Shown here in pieces: positions 10,716 through 22,402 of a stretch of 64,000 nt of DNA. The stretch covers positions 15,320,435 to 15,384,434 of the forward strand of contig CM068546.1 in assembly GCA_035048495.1 (NCBI GenBank). The letters are read 5' to 3'. This DNA comes from Euptelea pleiosperma (lineage: Eukaryota > Streptophyta > Magnoliopsida > Ranunculales > Eupteleaceae). The notes beneath the pieces were generated by a model. The model saw only the letters and a list, made by a program, of their open reading frames with translations. It had not been told where the DNA came from and made no database searches. Positions within the stretch are counted from its first letter, which is position 1. Each line of letters opens with the position of its first letter. Both the position numbers and the translations under genes were made by a program.

Positions 10716-13700
10716 TGATATTTGCTCAAAAGTGCTTATTTTAAGCCATTATCCTTATAGCGATGTCGCATTCTCCTATGTAAAACTTGTCTTTTCGTTC
10801 ACTTTTTCATGTAAGAGTTTCTTCCATTGCGTAGAGCGCATTCTTTAGACAGAAATTGACTATTTGCATGAAATATACGAATTTCGGATAGTCTAAATAT
10901 GAAGCCATTTTGATTAAGTCTCATTACGCGCTTTTCTCTCGTAGAAATCCGATCGGGCAATTTTTGAGACTTGCGGGCCCACGATCAACCATAGAAGCCT
11001 AATATCAAAGCTTAAGGAGTCAACAAGCTATGACAAGAAGATACCGGCTAAGTAAGGGTCAAGTCAGAGGATCGTAGAGCCAGATAAAGAACCAAGAGAG
11101 AGGCAAAGTCGAAGACCAAGAGACGGGCCAAAGTGATTCAAAGCTGCACCAACTGACATAAAATGATGGCTTATGTAATTGGTGAAGCCGATGGAAGATT
11201 ACATTGAAGATCAGGGTTCATGACCCTCCGCCAGCTCTTTTGCCTTTATTTTGTATTATTTTCTCTCTCCTCTCTCATAATTCTCTCCATCTCTCTAGAC
11301 TCTAATATCTAACCCGTAGATCATCTCATCCTACCATTAGATCCCCAGATCTACCATCCGATTCCCCTTTCCATGATCGAATTGCCTATATCTCACCATC
11401 CGATCCTTAGATCAATCATCCTAACCCTCCGATCTCCATCATCTAACCTCAGATTTTCTCTCCTTTAGCATTATTCAATCTCTCATAGTTCATCTATCGT
11501 TAGATCTTTAATTCGACCGTTAGATCATTCATCTGACCTTTGGATCTCTCCAGATCCTACGGTCTGCCAATTGTGGACCGAGTCAAACCGCCACCTCATC
11601 TCATCCAATTATCATAGTTTCATCATCTAACAGCCCACATGGCCTTAGTGGTCCACAAAGCCCATGGCCAAGTGGCCCACAAGCAAATTGGAAGCCCACG
11701 GCCTTGTACCCTATCCTAGAGCCCATGGTGTTTTGGGCTCATTCACCATTTCTCTCATAACATGGCCCACGACCCACTCATTGTGGATCCTCCACGTGAA
11801 TGCCTATCGTCCACACGGCCTAAATTCTTAAAAGGCCTATGGTCTATTTTCTTGAGTGGCCCATAACCCACTCATTAAGAGAATCCAAAGGCCATTGATG
11901 CTTTCCCAAGCCCATTTCCAGAAGCCCACAATAGGCCAATGAGAGAAGTGGTCAACCTTGACCACTTCTCACTTATCTCCTCACTCTCCCCCGTTTTCCT
12001 CTTTCCATACGGTTTCCAACGGTTGTGGGAAGAGGCCTTCCCTTGTTATAAGAGAGGAGACCGAACCCTTAAAGTTTTGGTTCCCTCCCCCTCATTTTTT
12101 CTCTTTCCCCTCTCTTTCTGCTTTCTTCTTTCTTCTTCCTCCTCCTCTTCTTCTTCTCCGGCGAGTAACGCCGGTGAGTTGGTGGAGCGCTGTCTCCTCC
12201 TCCTCTTCTTTTCTTCTTCTTTCAACTTCGCCGGAGTTGCAGGCAGCAACTCCGGCCGTTTGGTTCCTTCCCCCTCTCCTTGACACCTATCCTTTTCCTT
12301 CTCTCTCTAATTTTCCTTCCTCTGGTTCTTTCTTAAAAAGAACGAAGATTGGGACTGTGTTACAGCCAGCACCCTCTCAACGTCCTCTCTCACTAGTGAC
12401 CATCATCACCGGAGTTGCACACCACCATTTTTCCTTGCTTATCTCTCCCTCTCTCCTTCTTCAAGTTAACCTGCCTCAAAGAGTGCTTGAAACACACTTT
12501 CTGGTTCCCTCTTTGTGCCGAACCACCACCTGCAACCCATCACAAGCTCGCTAGAATTGCCACACATCACCCACGGTGGTCTCTCCCCTAGCAGCCCATC
12601 TCCAGCAGGTGAATCTTGACGGTGCTGCTCCTCTTTCATCCTCTTTTTCTTCTTCTTCTTCTTCTTATCCACCGGAGTTGCAGCCTGCAACTCCGGCCAC
12701 TGCATCCCACCTCTTCTTGACCTTCTATCACCACCAATCACGTCCTCCCTCTCATTTGCGCCAGCACATTAACGGTTTTTACCGTTAATTTCTCCCTTTG
12801 CTAGACGTTCCCCAGCCAGTCTGAACCACGGTCCATCTCCTCACAAGTTCCTCTCTTGGGAGCACTACTTCCATCCACATTGACACCTGCAACTTATCTT
12901 TGTTGCACGGTGCTCACATCCACCAGGTTTTGTCATGCTTGACAGCATCACCAACCTTCGCCTCTCTTCTCGGAGCAACCTGCACCACCGTTTCTCCTTC
13001 CTCCACCAATCCATCTTCTCCCTTGCGGATCAACCATTGCTGGGTTGCACTCCAGCCTTGATTGACTGATCTCCACAGTTTGCACCTGCTCCATTGTAAC
13101 CCTCATCACCATATCTGCCACGTTAGCACAGCCTCCTCACTTGGATGCAACTACCTGTTGCACCATTCTTCTCCCTATTCTCCTCCATGCTGCTGCTAGG
13201 TGTCGCCTCAAACACAGCGTGAAAGCCTTTCACAACAGCCTGTTGCAGTCTCTTCAACCACCGTCAACATCAGCAACTCCGGCCGTTGAGATTTATCCCC
13301 AACTCCCGATGTCAGTCGCTGCTATGCCTAGCAGCAAGAGACTACTACTAGTGTGCATCCTCTTAGAAAGAAACCGTGGAAACTCACTGCCGTCTTGCTA
13401 CACCATCCCTCTACCATCACCTTCATTGCCTGACACCTCCACGAGATCCTATTCAGTCCACCAGTAATGGCTAGAGCATGCTATGCTCCTTCACCTGATC
13501 ATGCTACACCAGTCCGCCCTCCTCTAGTGCACATCGAAGGTGCAACTTTCCAATAGCATTCTTCACCACAGCAACCTTCTCTTGAGACCTCCATCTACAG
13601 ATTCACCATAGCCATATGCACATCTTTCTTGTGCAACCACCGGCCGATCTCCTTCGCTTAAAGGTAGAATCCGTGGTTGGTTTTTCTCTCTAATCTTTCT

Positions 13701-14261
13701 CTCTTCCTCTCTCTCTAGCTTTACATCACTTTCTCTCTCTAGGTTCTCTCTCTAGAATCACCTTTCCATTATTTTCTCTCTTTAAACCATTTTCTCTTTC
13801 TACCTCCTATTTCCTCTCTCTACTTTCCAATTTCTCTCACTAAACCTATCTCTTCTATTTTATTTACATGCTTTCTAAGTTTAGTGATTTTTTTTAGTTT
13901 GGATTAATTCCCACATTTTGTAAGGATTTTAATTAATAATTTTAATTTGATTTCATGTTATTTTGATCTTGTTATTTGATTATGTTAGTTCTTATTTAAA
14001 GATTTTTCATAGTTAAAAATATATCTCCAAAATGGTTTTAAAAATCGATTCATCATTCTCATTCCTTCACAATCATCTCAAGCAAGTTTCTGTTATTATT
14101 GTTCATATTTTGCCCTAACCCCGAGTGTGGACGATATCCGACACGAGTCACTGTGCAAGTCTGCATTTTTGCAAATTAAGTGAACCAATTCGGAGAAATT
14201 ACAAATATTGTTGAGATCTAGGGTTTTCGTAACCAACGACGCGGAAAAACCCTAATTTCAA
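10716..14261 (+). mobile_element. Solo gypsy LTR, copy G3 (3546 bp, TSD AGGAT)
   Basis: It begins TGATATTTGCTCAAAAG and ends CCTAATTTCA, with perfect AGGAT duplications at 10711-10715 and 14262-14266. Copia A internal sequence continues on the right. It is the longest single LTR of the family in the window. Palindromes lie at 12231-12255 and 12672-12696. There is no PBS or second LTR, so it is a solo LTR. Proline- and serine-rich ORFs inside it show no recognisable domain. Confidence 0.88.
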
Positions 14262-14266
14262 GGATA

Positions 14267-14676
14267 CCATACCAACCGAGTATGAAAGCTACCAAATCGA
14301 CCAAGTGTCAAAAAATGAGAACTTGAAAAATAAAATTATGTTAAACAAGTGAGTGAGAAATAGCCATGTTTGCTACAAAAGTAATTTGAAAACACATTAG
14401 CAAATACACTTGTAAATAGAGAGTTAATGAGAACTTATTAGCTCTAATGAGGATTTCATGATTGGATACAGGATACCTCCAGATTTTGAGTAAAGTATTT
14501 AGATTTTTACTAACATCTGTCTAGTACCCTAAGAAGTGGATAGTCAGATCACAATACACCCAAGTGAAAGAAATTGAATATTCAACTAAAGTGTACTAGT
14601 TTGACTGACTTGCTCTAATAAATGGCCTATATTGACTGCATTTGAACTATTCAAGATTAAACTGAGTAAGTAAGTC
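14267..14676 (+). other. Non-coding internal region of copia A, part 2
   Basis: This continues the copia A interior, matching 19690-20095 of copia B. It stops at AAGTC (14672-14676), the left duplication of the nested copia B. The missing remainder of the interior is found at 22403-23118, on the other side of copia B. Confidence 0.75.
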
Positions 14677-15019
14677 TATAAGGAATGTTTTCATATTCAA
14701 TTTGACAAAGATTTTGTTTGACATAAAAATATTCTTGTAACCGTTCCTACGAGCACAAGTATAGCGTGAAGATGTCGTGGTACGCATACTTCTCCAACTA
14801 CGTGAAGACTAAAAGACAGAGACAGCAAGAATCAGACGGTTGACGACAGGAGTCATCTGAGTAACTGCCGATTTGTCAGTTAATGATCGTGTACGCTCAA
14901 TTAGAAAGGTATGTGACTTAGTGGCCATAGGAGTTGATTAAAATGTACTAAATATAATAGTCAAACTGAGTCATTGGACAGACCCGAGTCAAAGTCAATT
15001 ATATTAACTAGCGGGAAAG

Positions 15020-15366
15020 TCCAATCGATTGGACATGTATCTCCAATCGATTGGACATAGCCCAATCAATTAGAGACACTGTGTAATCGATTGGAGACTA
15101 CGAGGCAGAAACATATTCGAGTACAATCGATTGGAGACACTGTGTAATCGATTGGAGCCTTCAGGATAGAAATCTTTCTGAGTACAATCGATTGGAGACT
15201 CTAGGTAATCAATTGGAGCCTTCGGGACAGAAAGTTATTTATGTCAAATCGATTGGAGAACCCTGTGCAATCGATTGGTGCCTTTGAAACAGAAAACTTA
15301 TTGAGCCCAATCGATTGGACACTTATCCCCAATCGATTGGACCAAGTGTACAATCGATTGGACCTT
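15020..15366. repeat. CAATCGATTG palindrome array in the copia B 5' LTR
   Basis: Thirteen full or one-off copies of (C)CAATCGATTG(G) occur in about 350 bp. Many are paired in a looser 55-60 bp repeating unit that also contains gagac-c-ctgtg and gccttcgggacagaaa. The array lies upstream of the TATA box, in the part of the LTR expected to act as promoter/enhancer. Confidence 0.88.
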
Positions 15367-15556
15367 GAACAGAATCGGTTTTCTCAGATCCAAAATCATG
15401 GTTCCATTATCTCACGTTCCACACGACTCAGGGTCTTGGAATTCTATAAATAGAACCCTTCTATGCCTTCTCTAAACACACACATAGACACAGAGTGACT
15501 CAATCTTCAAGAGAGAGAAGTAAAGGCTATATTTATTAGAGCGTCCATTCGAAGAG

Positions 15557-17142
15557 TGATATTCGCTCAAAAGTGCTTATTTTAAGCCATTATCCTTATA
15601 GCGTTGTCGCATTCTCCTACATAAAACTTGTCTTTTCGTCGACTTTTCCACCTAAGAGTTTCTTTCATTGCGTAGAACATATTATTTAGATGAAAATTGA
15701 CTATTTGCATGAAATATACGCATTTCAGATAATCCAGTATCAAGCCGTTTTAGTTGAATCTCATTACACACTTTTTCACTTGCAGGAGACCCTATCGGGC
15801 GATTCTCGAGGACTGGCTGGCCCACAATCAACAACAGAAGACTTCTATCAAAACTTAAAGAGCCAATAGGCTAGGATAAAAAGATAGAAGACACGTACGG
15901 GCAAAGTTAGAAGATCGTAGAGTCGAAACAAGGACTAAGAAAGAGAATAATAGTGGGAGACCAAGAGCAGGACTTAGGCGTTAAAGGCTACACCAATTAA
16001 CATCAAAGGATAAGTTTGACTAATTGGTGGAACGGACGAGAGAGAATAAAGAAGACTAGGGTTCAAGACCCTCTAATGCTTTTATTTTTTTTTTTCTCAC
16101 ATCTCTCCTTCTCTCTATTTATCTTGGCCCATGATCTAGGCCCATGACCCATACCCATGACCCATGACCCATGCCCATGCCCATACCCATTTGCAACAAC
16201 AAGAGAGAATTGGTCTCATTTGACCGATTCTTCTCTCCCCCATATCTCTCTATCCTAGTCACTCTCTCTCTTATCAAACTAACCCATTCCCAACCATTGG
16301 ATCTCTCTAGATCCAACGGTCATCATCTTTACAACAAGCAAAAAGAAAAAAAAAGTCTATAAGAGATCTACGATCTCTCCTTTTTGGGTTGGTTCCCTCT
16401 CCCTTCTCTTCCTCTCTTTCTTCTTTCTTTCTCTTCTTCTTCACCCTTCTTCTCCGGCGAGCAACTCCGACGAGCTCACCATTAACGCCTCCACCTCGAG
16501 GTGCAAAGCGTCAAATAGCAACATCTCCTTGTTGCCCATTCCATTCGCCACAATCAAAGGCTACAATCCTCAATCCTATTGAGGTCTATCCAATCGAAGT
16601 TGCACCATCTACCTCTTCAATGGTAAACTTCTCTCTAATTCATCTCTCTAACCTTCCTACATTCTTTCTCTTTCTTCTTTCCCTCTCTACCTTTACATGC
16701 TTTCTAGGGTAATATTTTAATGGCTTTCTAGATTAATTTAGTTTAATGTTATTTCCGTTGTAAAGCATTTGAACAAGCATTGTAAGCATTTGTTATTAGT
16801 TTAATGAACAAGTTTTAAATTCAAGTTTAAGTTGTTTTCATTTATTGTATTTTTCATTCTCGTTTCTCTTATGTTTTTTTTTTATTCTAATAGTTTTAAC
16901 AATAATCTCAAGCATATTTTAAATCAACCTCCACCATTCTCACCCTCCCATTTATTCCAAGCATTTTCTGATTATTCATATTTTTTATTGTGCTAACTAA
17001 TCTCGAGTGCGGACGATATCCGACACGAGCCACTGTGTAAGTCTACTTATTTGTAAATTAAATGAACCAATTCGGAGAAATTACAAATATTGTTGAACTT
17101 TAGGGTTTCCGCAACCAACGTCGCAGAAAAACCCTAATTTCA
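15557..17142 (+). mobile_element. Short solo gypsy LTR, copy G4 (1586 bp, TSD AAGAG)
   Basis: It begins TGATATTCGCTCAAAAG and ends CCTAATTTCA, with perfect AAGAG repeats at 15552-15556 and 17143-17147. It shares both termini with the 3-kb copies but lacks much of the middle, including the full palindromes (only half-sites near 16453). It is a length variant or internally deleted LTR. Confidence 0.88.
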
Positions 17143-17886
17143 AAGAGCAAGAAGCTTGTTTTCATTCACATCTTGTGAGCTTGTTCTCTTCTCGATTAAA
17201 GCCAAGAGTTTGATCTTTACTCAGCCTAGGTTTTCCACTTTTATATTCAACCTAGTAAGCCTAAGAGTACCAGTGTGACTCAAACCCTTTTGAGCAACTT
17301 AGGGTTCAGGGTGTACTGAATCCTTCACCTTCTACAAAGGTGGGAGTGTTGAGAATTAAGATCGGAGGAGTCGGTCAAAGGTAGGTTTTGGGTGTACCAA
17401 ACTAAACAAGCGAATAAGACTTCTTGGCTGGAAGGGCGAGCGTGGATTCGTGGCGTTGATTCAGAGGACGTGGACGCATCGGCAGTGGGCCTTGGCTAAG
17501 GTTGGAAGTTGAATTTGCAATGGTGCTGCGTAGGTAATCTTTGTTTCGTTTAACTTTTCAGTTAGTGATACTTTCCGTCTGGACGTGGTCCCATGGTTTT
17601 TTCTTGGCTAAGGTTTCCACGTAAAAATATCTTATTTTGTGTGATTATTTGTTTGTGTTCCGCAATCTATCCTGATTAAATCAAAAGACAAAAAGACAAT
17701 ATACCACGGAGATATATTTGATTTGAGTCGATTGTGATAATCCTTTTTCAAACAACTAAGGCATGAGATTTTATCCCCTTACCATTGACCAGTAAAATTG
17801 TGTAGGTATTATTAACTTTAAATACCTAATCAACCCCCCCTTCTAGGTATATTGAGTTAAAAGAAACGGACCGGTGAAATTTCAAT

Positions 17887-17898
17887 TGGTATCAGAGT
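17887..17898 (+). other. Primer-binding site of copia B
   Basis: TGGTATCAGAGT matches the initiator-Met tRNA primer site of plant copia elements and lies two bases after the LTR. Confidence 0.9.
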
Positions 17899-17973
17899 GG
17901 GTATTTCTATTTAAGGTTTAATCACCTGAATTTAGATTCCTACAAAACTAGTTCATTCTTTTCATTTATAAAA

Positions 17974-18948
17974 ATGCCTAAAGAAGGGTTCACTGTCAAT
18001 AGCCGTAGTGACTCAGACAGTGAAGATCAAGGCGATCTTTATACTGCTTATCAAGAGCTATATAAAAAAAGCTTTAGACTGACCAAAGCTCATAAGAAAT
18101 TGACTAATAGAGTTGAATTTCTTGACTCAAAAAATTTTGCTTGTAAACTAGACAATAACGAATTATCTGTGCTAGTTGGTCAGCTTAGGGAAGAGAAGAA
18201 ATCTCTTCAAGAAAGAAACAAGTTCTTAGAATGCGAGTTCCAAACTTGTATGGATGCTAAAATGTCTTTTGAAAGTGAACATGAAAAATTTGAAACTATT
18301 TTTAGACAGCATGAAGAAGAGAAAGTTAGCCTCAAAGACAAAGTTAAATTTCTTGAAACTGAGTATCAAGAATGTCTGGAGGAGAGGAAGTCACTTGAAC
18401 TTTATCTAGTTCAACTGAAAAAGGACTTGCCTTATATTTTTCAAAGCACCAAGAAATTAAATGAGATTCTAAGTGTGGGACAAAGATGTGGAGATAAGCG
18501 GGGACTTGGATATGTTGATAATGCTAATACACCATCGTCTTCAGGAACTAAATTTGTAAAAACCAAAGTTCCTTCCCCACCACAAGTTGATCAACTTAAA
18601 CCCAAATCAGTTATACATGTGCATGTTTGTAATTACTGTAGAGGTAAAGATCACTTGAGCAAGAATTGCTTCCAAAAGAAGAGAGATACCATAATTCCTC
18701 CCAAGAGAAAATCATATGGGAACCAAGGAGATCTACTCCATAAAATGACAGTCTTGCATCAAAAGTCGGATGCCATGAGTAGAGAGATTGCTAACCTTTT
18801 GAAACTCAAGAGCACCCAGACTCAAATGGCTCAGAATAAGATGACAAATAAAAAGAAAAATATCAATCTTCCTTCACCGCCTAAACAAATGGCAAAGAAA
18901 AAGAACCCACCTACAAGATATAAGACCATATGGGTGAGAAAGGAATGA
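17974..18948 (+). CDS. Gag-like coiled-coil and zinc-knuckle protein of copia B (324 aa, intact)
   Basis: The ORF begins 76 bp after the PBS with ATG as the first start. Residues about 25-165 are rich in Glu, Lys and Leu with heptad spacing and look like a coiled coil. Cys219, Cys222, His227 and Cys232 form a CX2CX4HX4C knuckle (HVCNYCRGKDHLSKNCF), the nucleic-acid-binding motif of retroelement nucleocapsids. The C-terminus is basic and stops at TIWVRKE, exactly where pol-bearing relatives continue into protease. The usual N-terminal Gag domain of plant copia elements is not recognisable, so this is the C-terminal Gag portion made as a stand-alone protein. It probably binds element RNA; any role in moving the element is inferred. 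It is the only intact ORF among the four copia copies. Confidence 0.8.
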   Translation: MPKEGFTVNSRSDSDSEDQGDLYTAYQELYKKSFRLTKAHKKLTNRVEFLDSKNFACKLDNNELSVLVGQLREEKKSLQERNKFLECEFQTCMDAKMSFESEHEKFETIFRQHEEEKVSLKDKVKFLETEYQECLEERKSLELYLVQLKKDLPYIFQSTKKLNEILSVGQRCGDKRGLGYVDNANTPSSSGTKFVKTKVPSPPQVDQLKPKSVIHVHVCNYCRGKDHLSKNCFQKKRDTIIPPKRKSYGNQGDLLHKMTVLHQKSDAMSREIANLLKLKSTQTQMAQNKMTNKKKNINLPSPPKQMAKKKNPPTRYKTIWVRKE

Positions 18949-20827
18949 CCGATAAATCTAAATTCAATTTGGAGTAAATTCCTTATGAATTCTAGTGGCA
19001 TTTGTCCCATTGATTGAATAAATGTGGTTCTTTACACTCTTCTCTATTTTATGATTGTACATCTTTTATGAGTTGAGTATGTAGTTTTGTTTTAGAATTT
19101 TGTTTTCTTTATAGTTTTCTATTTTTTTTTAGATCTTTGCTTATTTGCATTGTTTAGAGTTCATCTATTCAAAAATAAAAATAAAAAATTTGAAAAACAA
19201 AAATTGTTTTGTATCATGTTCAGAATTTTATTTTAAAATTGTGCATTACATAAGTATTTTTAATATTATGGGCATTAACTCTAGAAAATTCTAGAACCAA
19301 GACTTGACACAAGGTAAATTGAGACTAGATCATTGTAGAAAACTCTAGAATATTTAGAAGATTAGTCTATTTTACTAATTCTCTGTTATCGGATGTTCAT
19401 AAATTTTAACTTGTTATTCATATGCACACTGATTGACACTGGTTGGGACTGGATTTGATTGAGGTAATAAATCTAGTACTCTATAGGAATCATGAATAAA
19501 CTTTTACTTTTCATGACTTCAAATTAGTTGTGTTCCTACTCTCAGTTGATTTTGAATTTATAATATAATCGACTGTTGGCCTCCCTGTGTGATAGTTCTC
19601 CATGGAAAGAGCTACCTCAAGTGGATGTGGTAAAATCTGTATGGCCCCGATCTATATAAAATCTGATTACATAATGCTGCAGAGAATATCACACCGACCG
19701 AGTGTGAAAGCTACTGAATGGACCAAGTGTCAAAAGATGAGAACTTGAAAAATGAAATTCTAGTAAAACAAGTGAGTAAGAAATAGTCGTATTTGCTACA
19801 AAAGCAATGTGAAATCACATTAGCAAATATGCTTGTAAATAGAGAGTTAGTGAGAACCTATTAGCTCTAATGAGGATTTTATGATTGGATATAGGATACC
19901 TCCAGATTTTGAGTAAAGTATTTAGATTTTTACTAACATCTGTCTTGTACCTTAAGAAGTGGAAAGTCAGATCACAGTACACCCAAGTGAAAGAAATTGA
20001 AAATTCAACTAATGTGTACTAGTTTGACTGACTAGCTCTGATAAATGGCATATTTTGACTACATTTGAACTATTCGAGCTTAAACTGATTAGTTAAGTCT
20101 AAAATTCTAGGTTTGATTTTGTTAGTGCCAATCACATTGAAACTTAATATGCATTGCATGTAACTTGACTTTTCATGAATTTTAGTATATTTCAGATTTG
20201 ACCTTTTCTGGATTTATCTGATTTGAGTTCTGTAAGTTGTAAATCTTTTCAGAAATGATTTAAAATTTTGAAATTCATTTGAAAAAGATTTATGATGGGT
20301 TAAATGGTTTCACCGAAATTTAAACATTAATGTATTTAGACTGTGTCATGCCTACTTTTTAGTCTTTATACTTGTTATCATGTTGCACTGATGCACTTGT
20401 TCCTCATGATGATATTCATTACATACTTGTTATTTGCTCATATTTTTGTACCTTTGTCAATCTGTGACAAAAATGGGGATAGAAAATCATAGCGGTAAAA
20501 ATAAGTTGATGCATGAGATAGGGGGAGAGAAATTTAGGGGGAGAAAAATTATTAATTATTTTTTTCAATTTCTCAACTTGTGATGTGCATAATTTATCTC
20601 ATTGCATTTTATATGATCTATTGATTGTAGATGATATTACATGGTATGTATTGTTGGTAGAATGTGCATAGAACAAATCAAAAGTCATTACAATATATCT
20701 GTTCGATTATCTCTAAGAGAGTGTGAGATAGTGAGTTAATCATGTTAGAATGTGTGATTTTATTTTCTATTTTTTACCTCTTTTATGATTAAACATTTTT
20801 TGTCACAGAATTGCAAAAGAAGGAGAT
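18949..20827 (+). other. Non-coding 3' internal region and polypurine tract of copia B
   Basis: AT-rich sequence without a supported gene. It contains purine tracts near 20517-20550 (agatagggggagagaa.., agggggagaaaaa) and ends with the degenerate PPT aaaagaaggagat (20815-20827) immediately before the 3' LTR. The same region is recognisable in copia A, C and D, so it is conserved element sequence. Confidence 0.7.
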
Positions 20828-21172
20828 TGTGAGAAATATTTTCATATTCAATTTGGCAAAAATTTCATTTGACATAAAAACATTCTTGTAACAGTTTCTA
20901 CGAGCACAAGTGTAGCGTAAAGATGTCGTGGTACGCATACTTCGCCAACTACGTGAAGACTAAAAGACAAAGACAGCAAGAATCAGACGGTTGACGACAA
21001 GAGTCATCTGACTAACTGTCGATATGTCAGTTAACAATCGTGTACGCTCGATTAGGAAGGTATGTGACTTAGTGGCCATAGGAGTTGATTAAAATGTACT
21101 AAATATAATGGTCAAACTGAGTCATTGGACAAACCCGAGTCAAAGTCAATTATATTGACTAGTGGGAAACTC

Positions 21173-21473
21173 CAATCGATTGGACATGTATCTCCAATCG
21201 ATTGGACATAGCCCAATCAATTGGAGACACTGTGTAATTGATGGGAGCCTTCGGGACAGAAATCTTTCTGAGTACAATCGATTGGAGACTCTGGGTAATC
21301 GATTGGAGCCTTCGGGATAGAAAGTTATTTATGTCAAATCGATTGGAGAACCCTGCGCAATCGATTAGTGCCTTCAGAACAAAAAACTTATTGAGCCCAA
21401 TCTATTGGACACTTATCTCGATAGGACATAGCCCAATTGATTGGACCAAGTGTACAATCGATTGGACCTTGAA
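21173..21473. repeat. CAATCGATTG palindrome array, copia B 3' LTR
   Basis: About ten exact or near-exact CAATCGATTG sites, several decayed (CAATCAATTG, TAATTGATGG). It has the same arrangement as in the 5' LTR. Confidence 0.85.
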
Positions 21474-21549
21474 CAGAATCGGTTTTCTTAGATCCAAAAT
21501 TCATGGTTCCATTATCCTACGTTCCACACGACTCAGGGTCTTGGAATTC

Positions 21550-21557
21550 TATAAATA
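21550..21557 (+). promoter_or_regulatory. Predicted TATA box of the copia LTR
   Basis: TATAAATA lies about 75 bp after the palindrome array in a context (ggaattc-TATAAATA-..cccttctatg) conserved in all LTRs of the family. It is the best candidate for the element's transcription start region. Confidence 0.65.
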
Positions 21558-22402
21558 AAACCCTTCTATGCCTTCTCTAAACACACACAGAGACACAGAG
21601 TGACTCAATCTTCAAGAGAGATAAGCAAAGACTATATTTATTAGAGTGTCAATTCGAAGAGCAAGAAGTTTGCTTTCATTCACATCTTGTGAGTTTGTTC
21701 TCTTCTCGATCAAAGCCAAGAGATTGATCTTTACTCAGCCTAAGTTTTTCACTTCTATATTCAACCTAGTAAGCCTAAGAGTACCAGTGTGACTCAAACA
21801 CCTTTTGAGCAACTTAGAGTTCAGGGTGTACTGAATCCTTCACCTTCTGCAAAGGCGGGAGTGTTGAGAATTAAAATCGAAGGAGCCAGTCGAAGGTAGG
21901 TTTGGGGTGTACCAAACTGAACAAGCAGATAAGGCTTCTTGGCTGGAAAGGCAAGCGTGTATTCGTGGCGTTGATTCAAAGGACGTGGACGCATCGACAG
22001 TGGGCCTTGACTAAGGTCGGAAGCTGTATTTGCAACGGTGCTGCATAGGTAACCTTTGTTTTGTTTAACTTTTCAGTTAGTGATACTTTCCGTCTGGACA
22101 TGGTCCCGTGATTTTTCCTTGGCTAAGGTTTTCACGTAAAAATATATTGTCTTGTGTGATTGTTTGTTTGTGTTCCGCAATCTATCATGATTACATCAAA
22201 TGACAAAAAGACAATATACCACGGAGGTATATTTGATTTGAGTCAATTATGATAATCTTTTTTAAACAACCAAGGCATGAGATTTTATCTCCTTACCATC
22301 AACCAGTAAAACTATGTAGGTATTATTAATTTTAAATACCTAATCAACCCCCCTTCTAGGTATATTCAGTTAAAGAAAACGGACAGGTGGAATTTCGAAG
22401 TC

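Larger units (their letters stand above)
14677..17884 (+). mobile_element. 5' LTR of copia B, split by a gypsy LTR
   Basis: About 1617 bp once the nested unit and one duplication are removed. It holds the palindrome array (15020-15366), then a TATA box near 15446 (tctataaata), then the insertion site AAGAG, and ends GTGAAATTTCA just before the PBS. Confidence 0.82.
14677..22397 (+). mobile_element. Copia element B, complete non-autonomous Gag-only element (TSD AAGTC)
   Basis: The 5' LTR starts TATAAGGAATG (the family's TGTAAGG with G to A) and the 3' LTR ends AATTTCG (CA to CG). Perfect AAGTC repeats flank it at 14672-14676 and 22398-22402, and copia A interior continues on both sides. Order: LTR, PBS, 324-aa Gag-like ORF, about 1.9 kb non-coding, PPT, LTR. 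Without its own nested gypsy LTR it is about 6.1 kb. There is no pol. It resembles the TR-GAG class of plant non-autonomous elements, which need proteins from elsewhere to move. Confidence 0.85.
20828..22397 (+). mobile_element. 3' LTR of copia B (1570 bp)
   Basis: It starts TGTGAGAAATATTTTC after the PPT and ends AATTTCG before the AAGTC duplication. It is uninterrupted, so it serves as the reference copy of the LTR: palindrome array 21173-21473, TATA box 21550-21557, then the 21657-21801 stretch where other copies carry gypsy insertions. Confidence 0.85.

Noticed and set aside
15020..15366. CRISPR-like repeat array
   Set aside because: Palindromes are 10-12 bp, irregularly spaced and lie in the LTRs of a plant retrotransposon; there are no spacers or cas genes.
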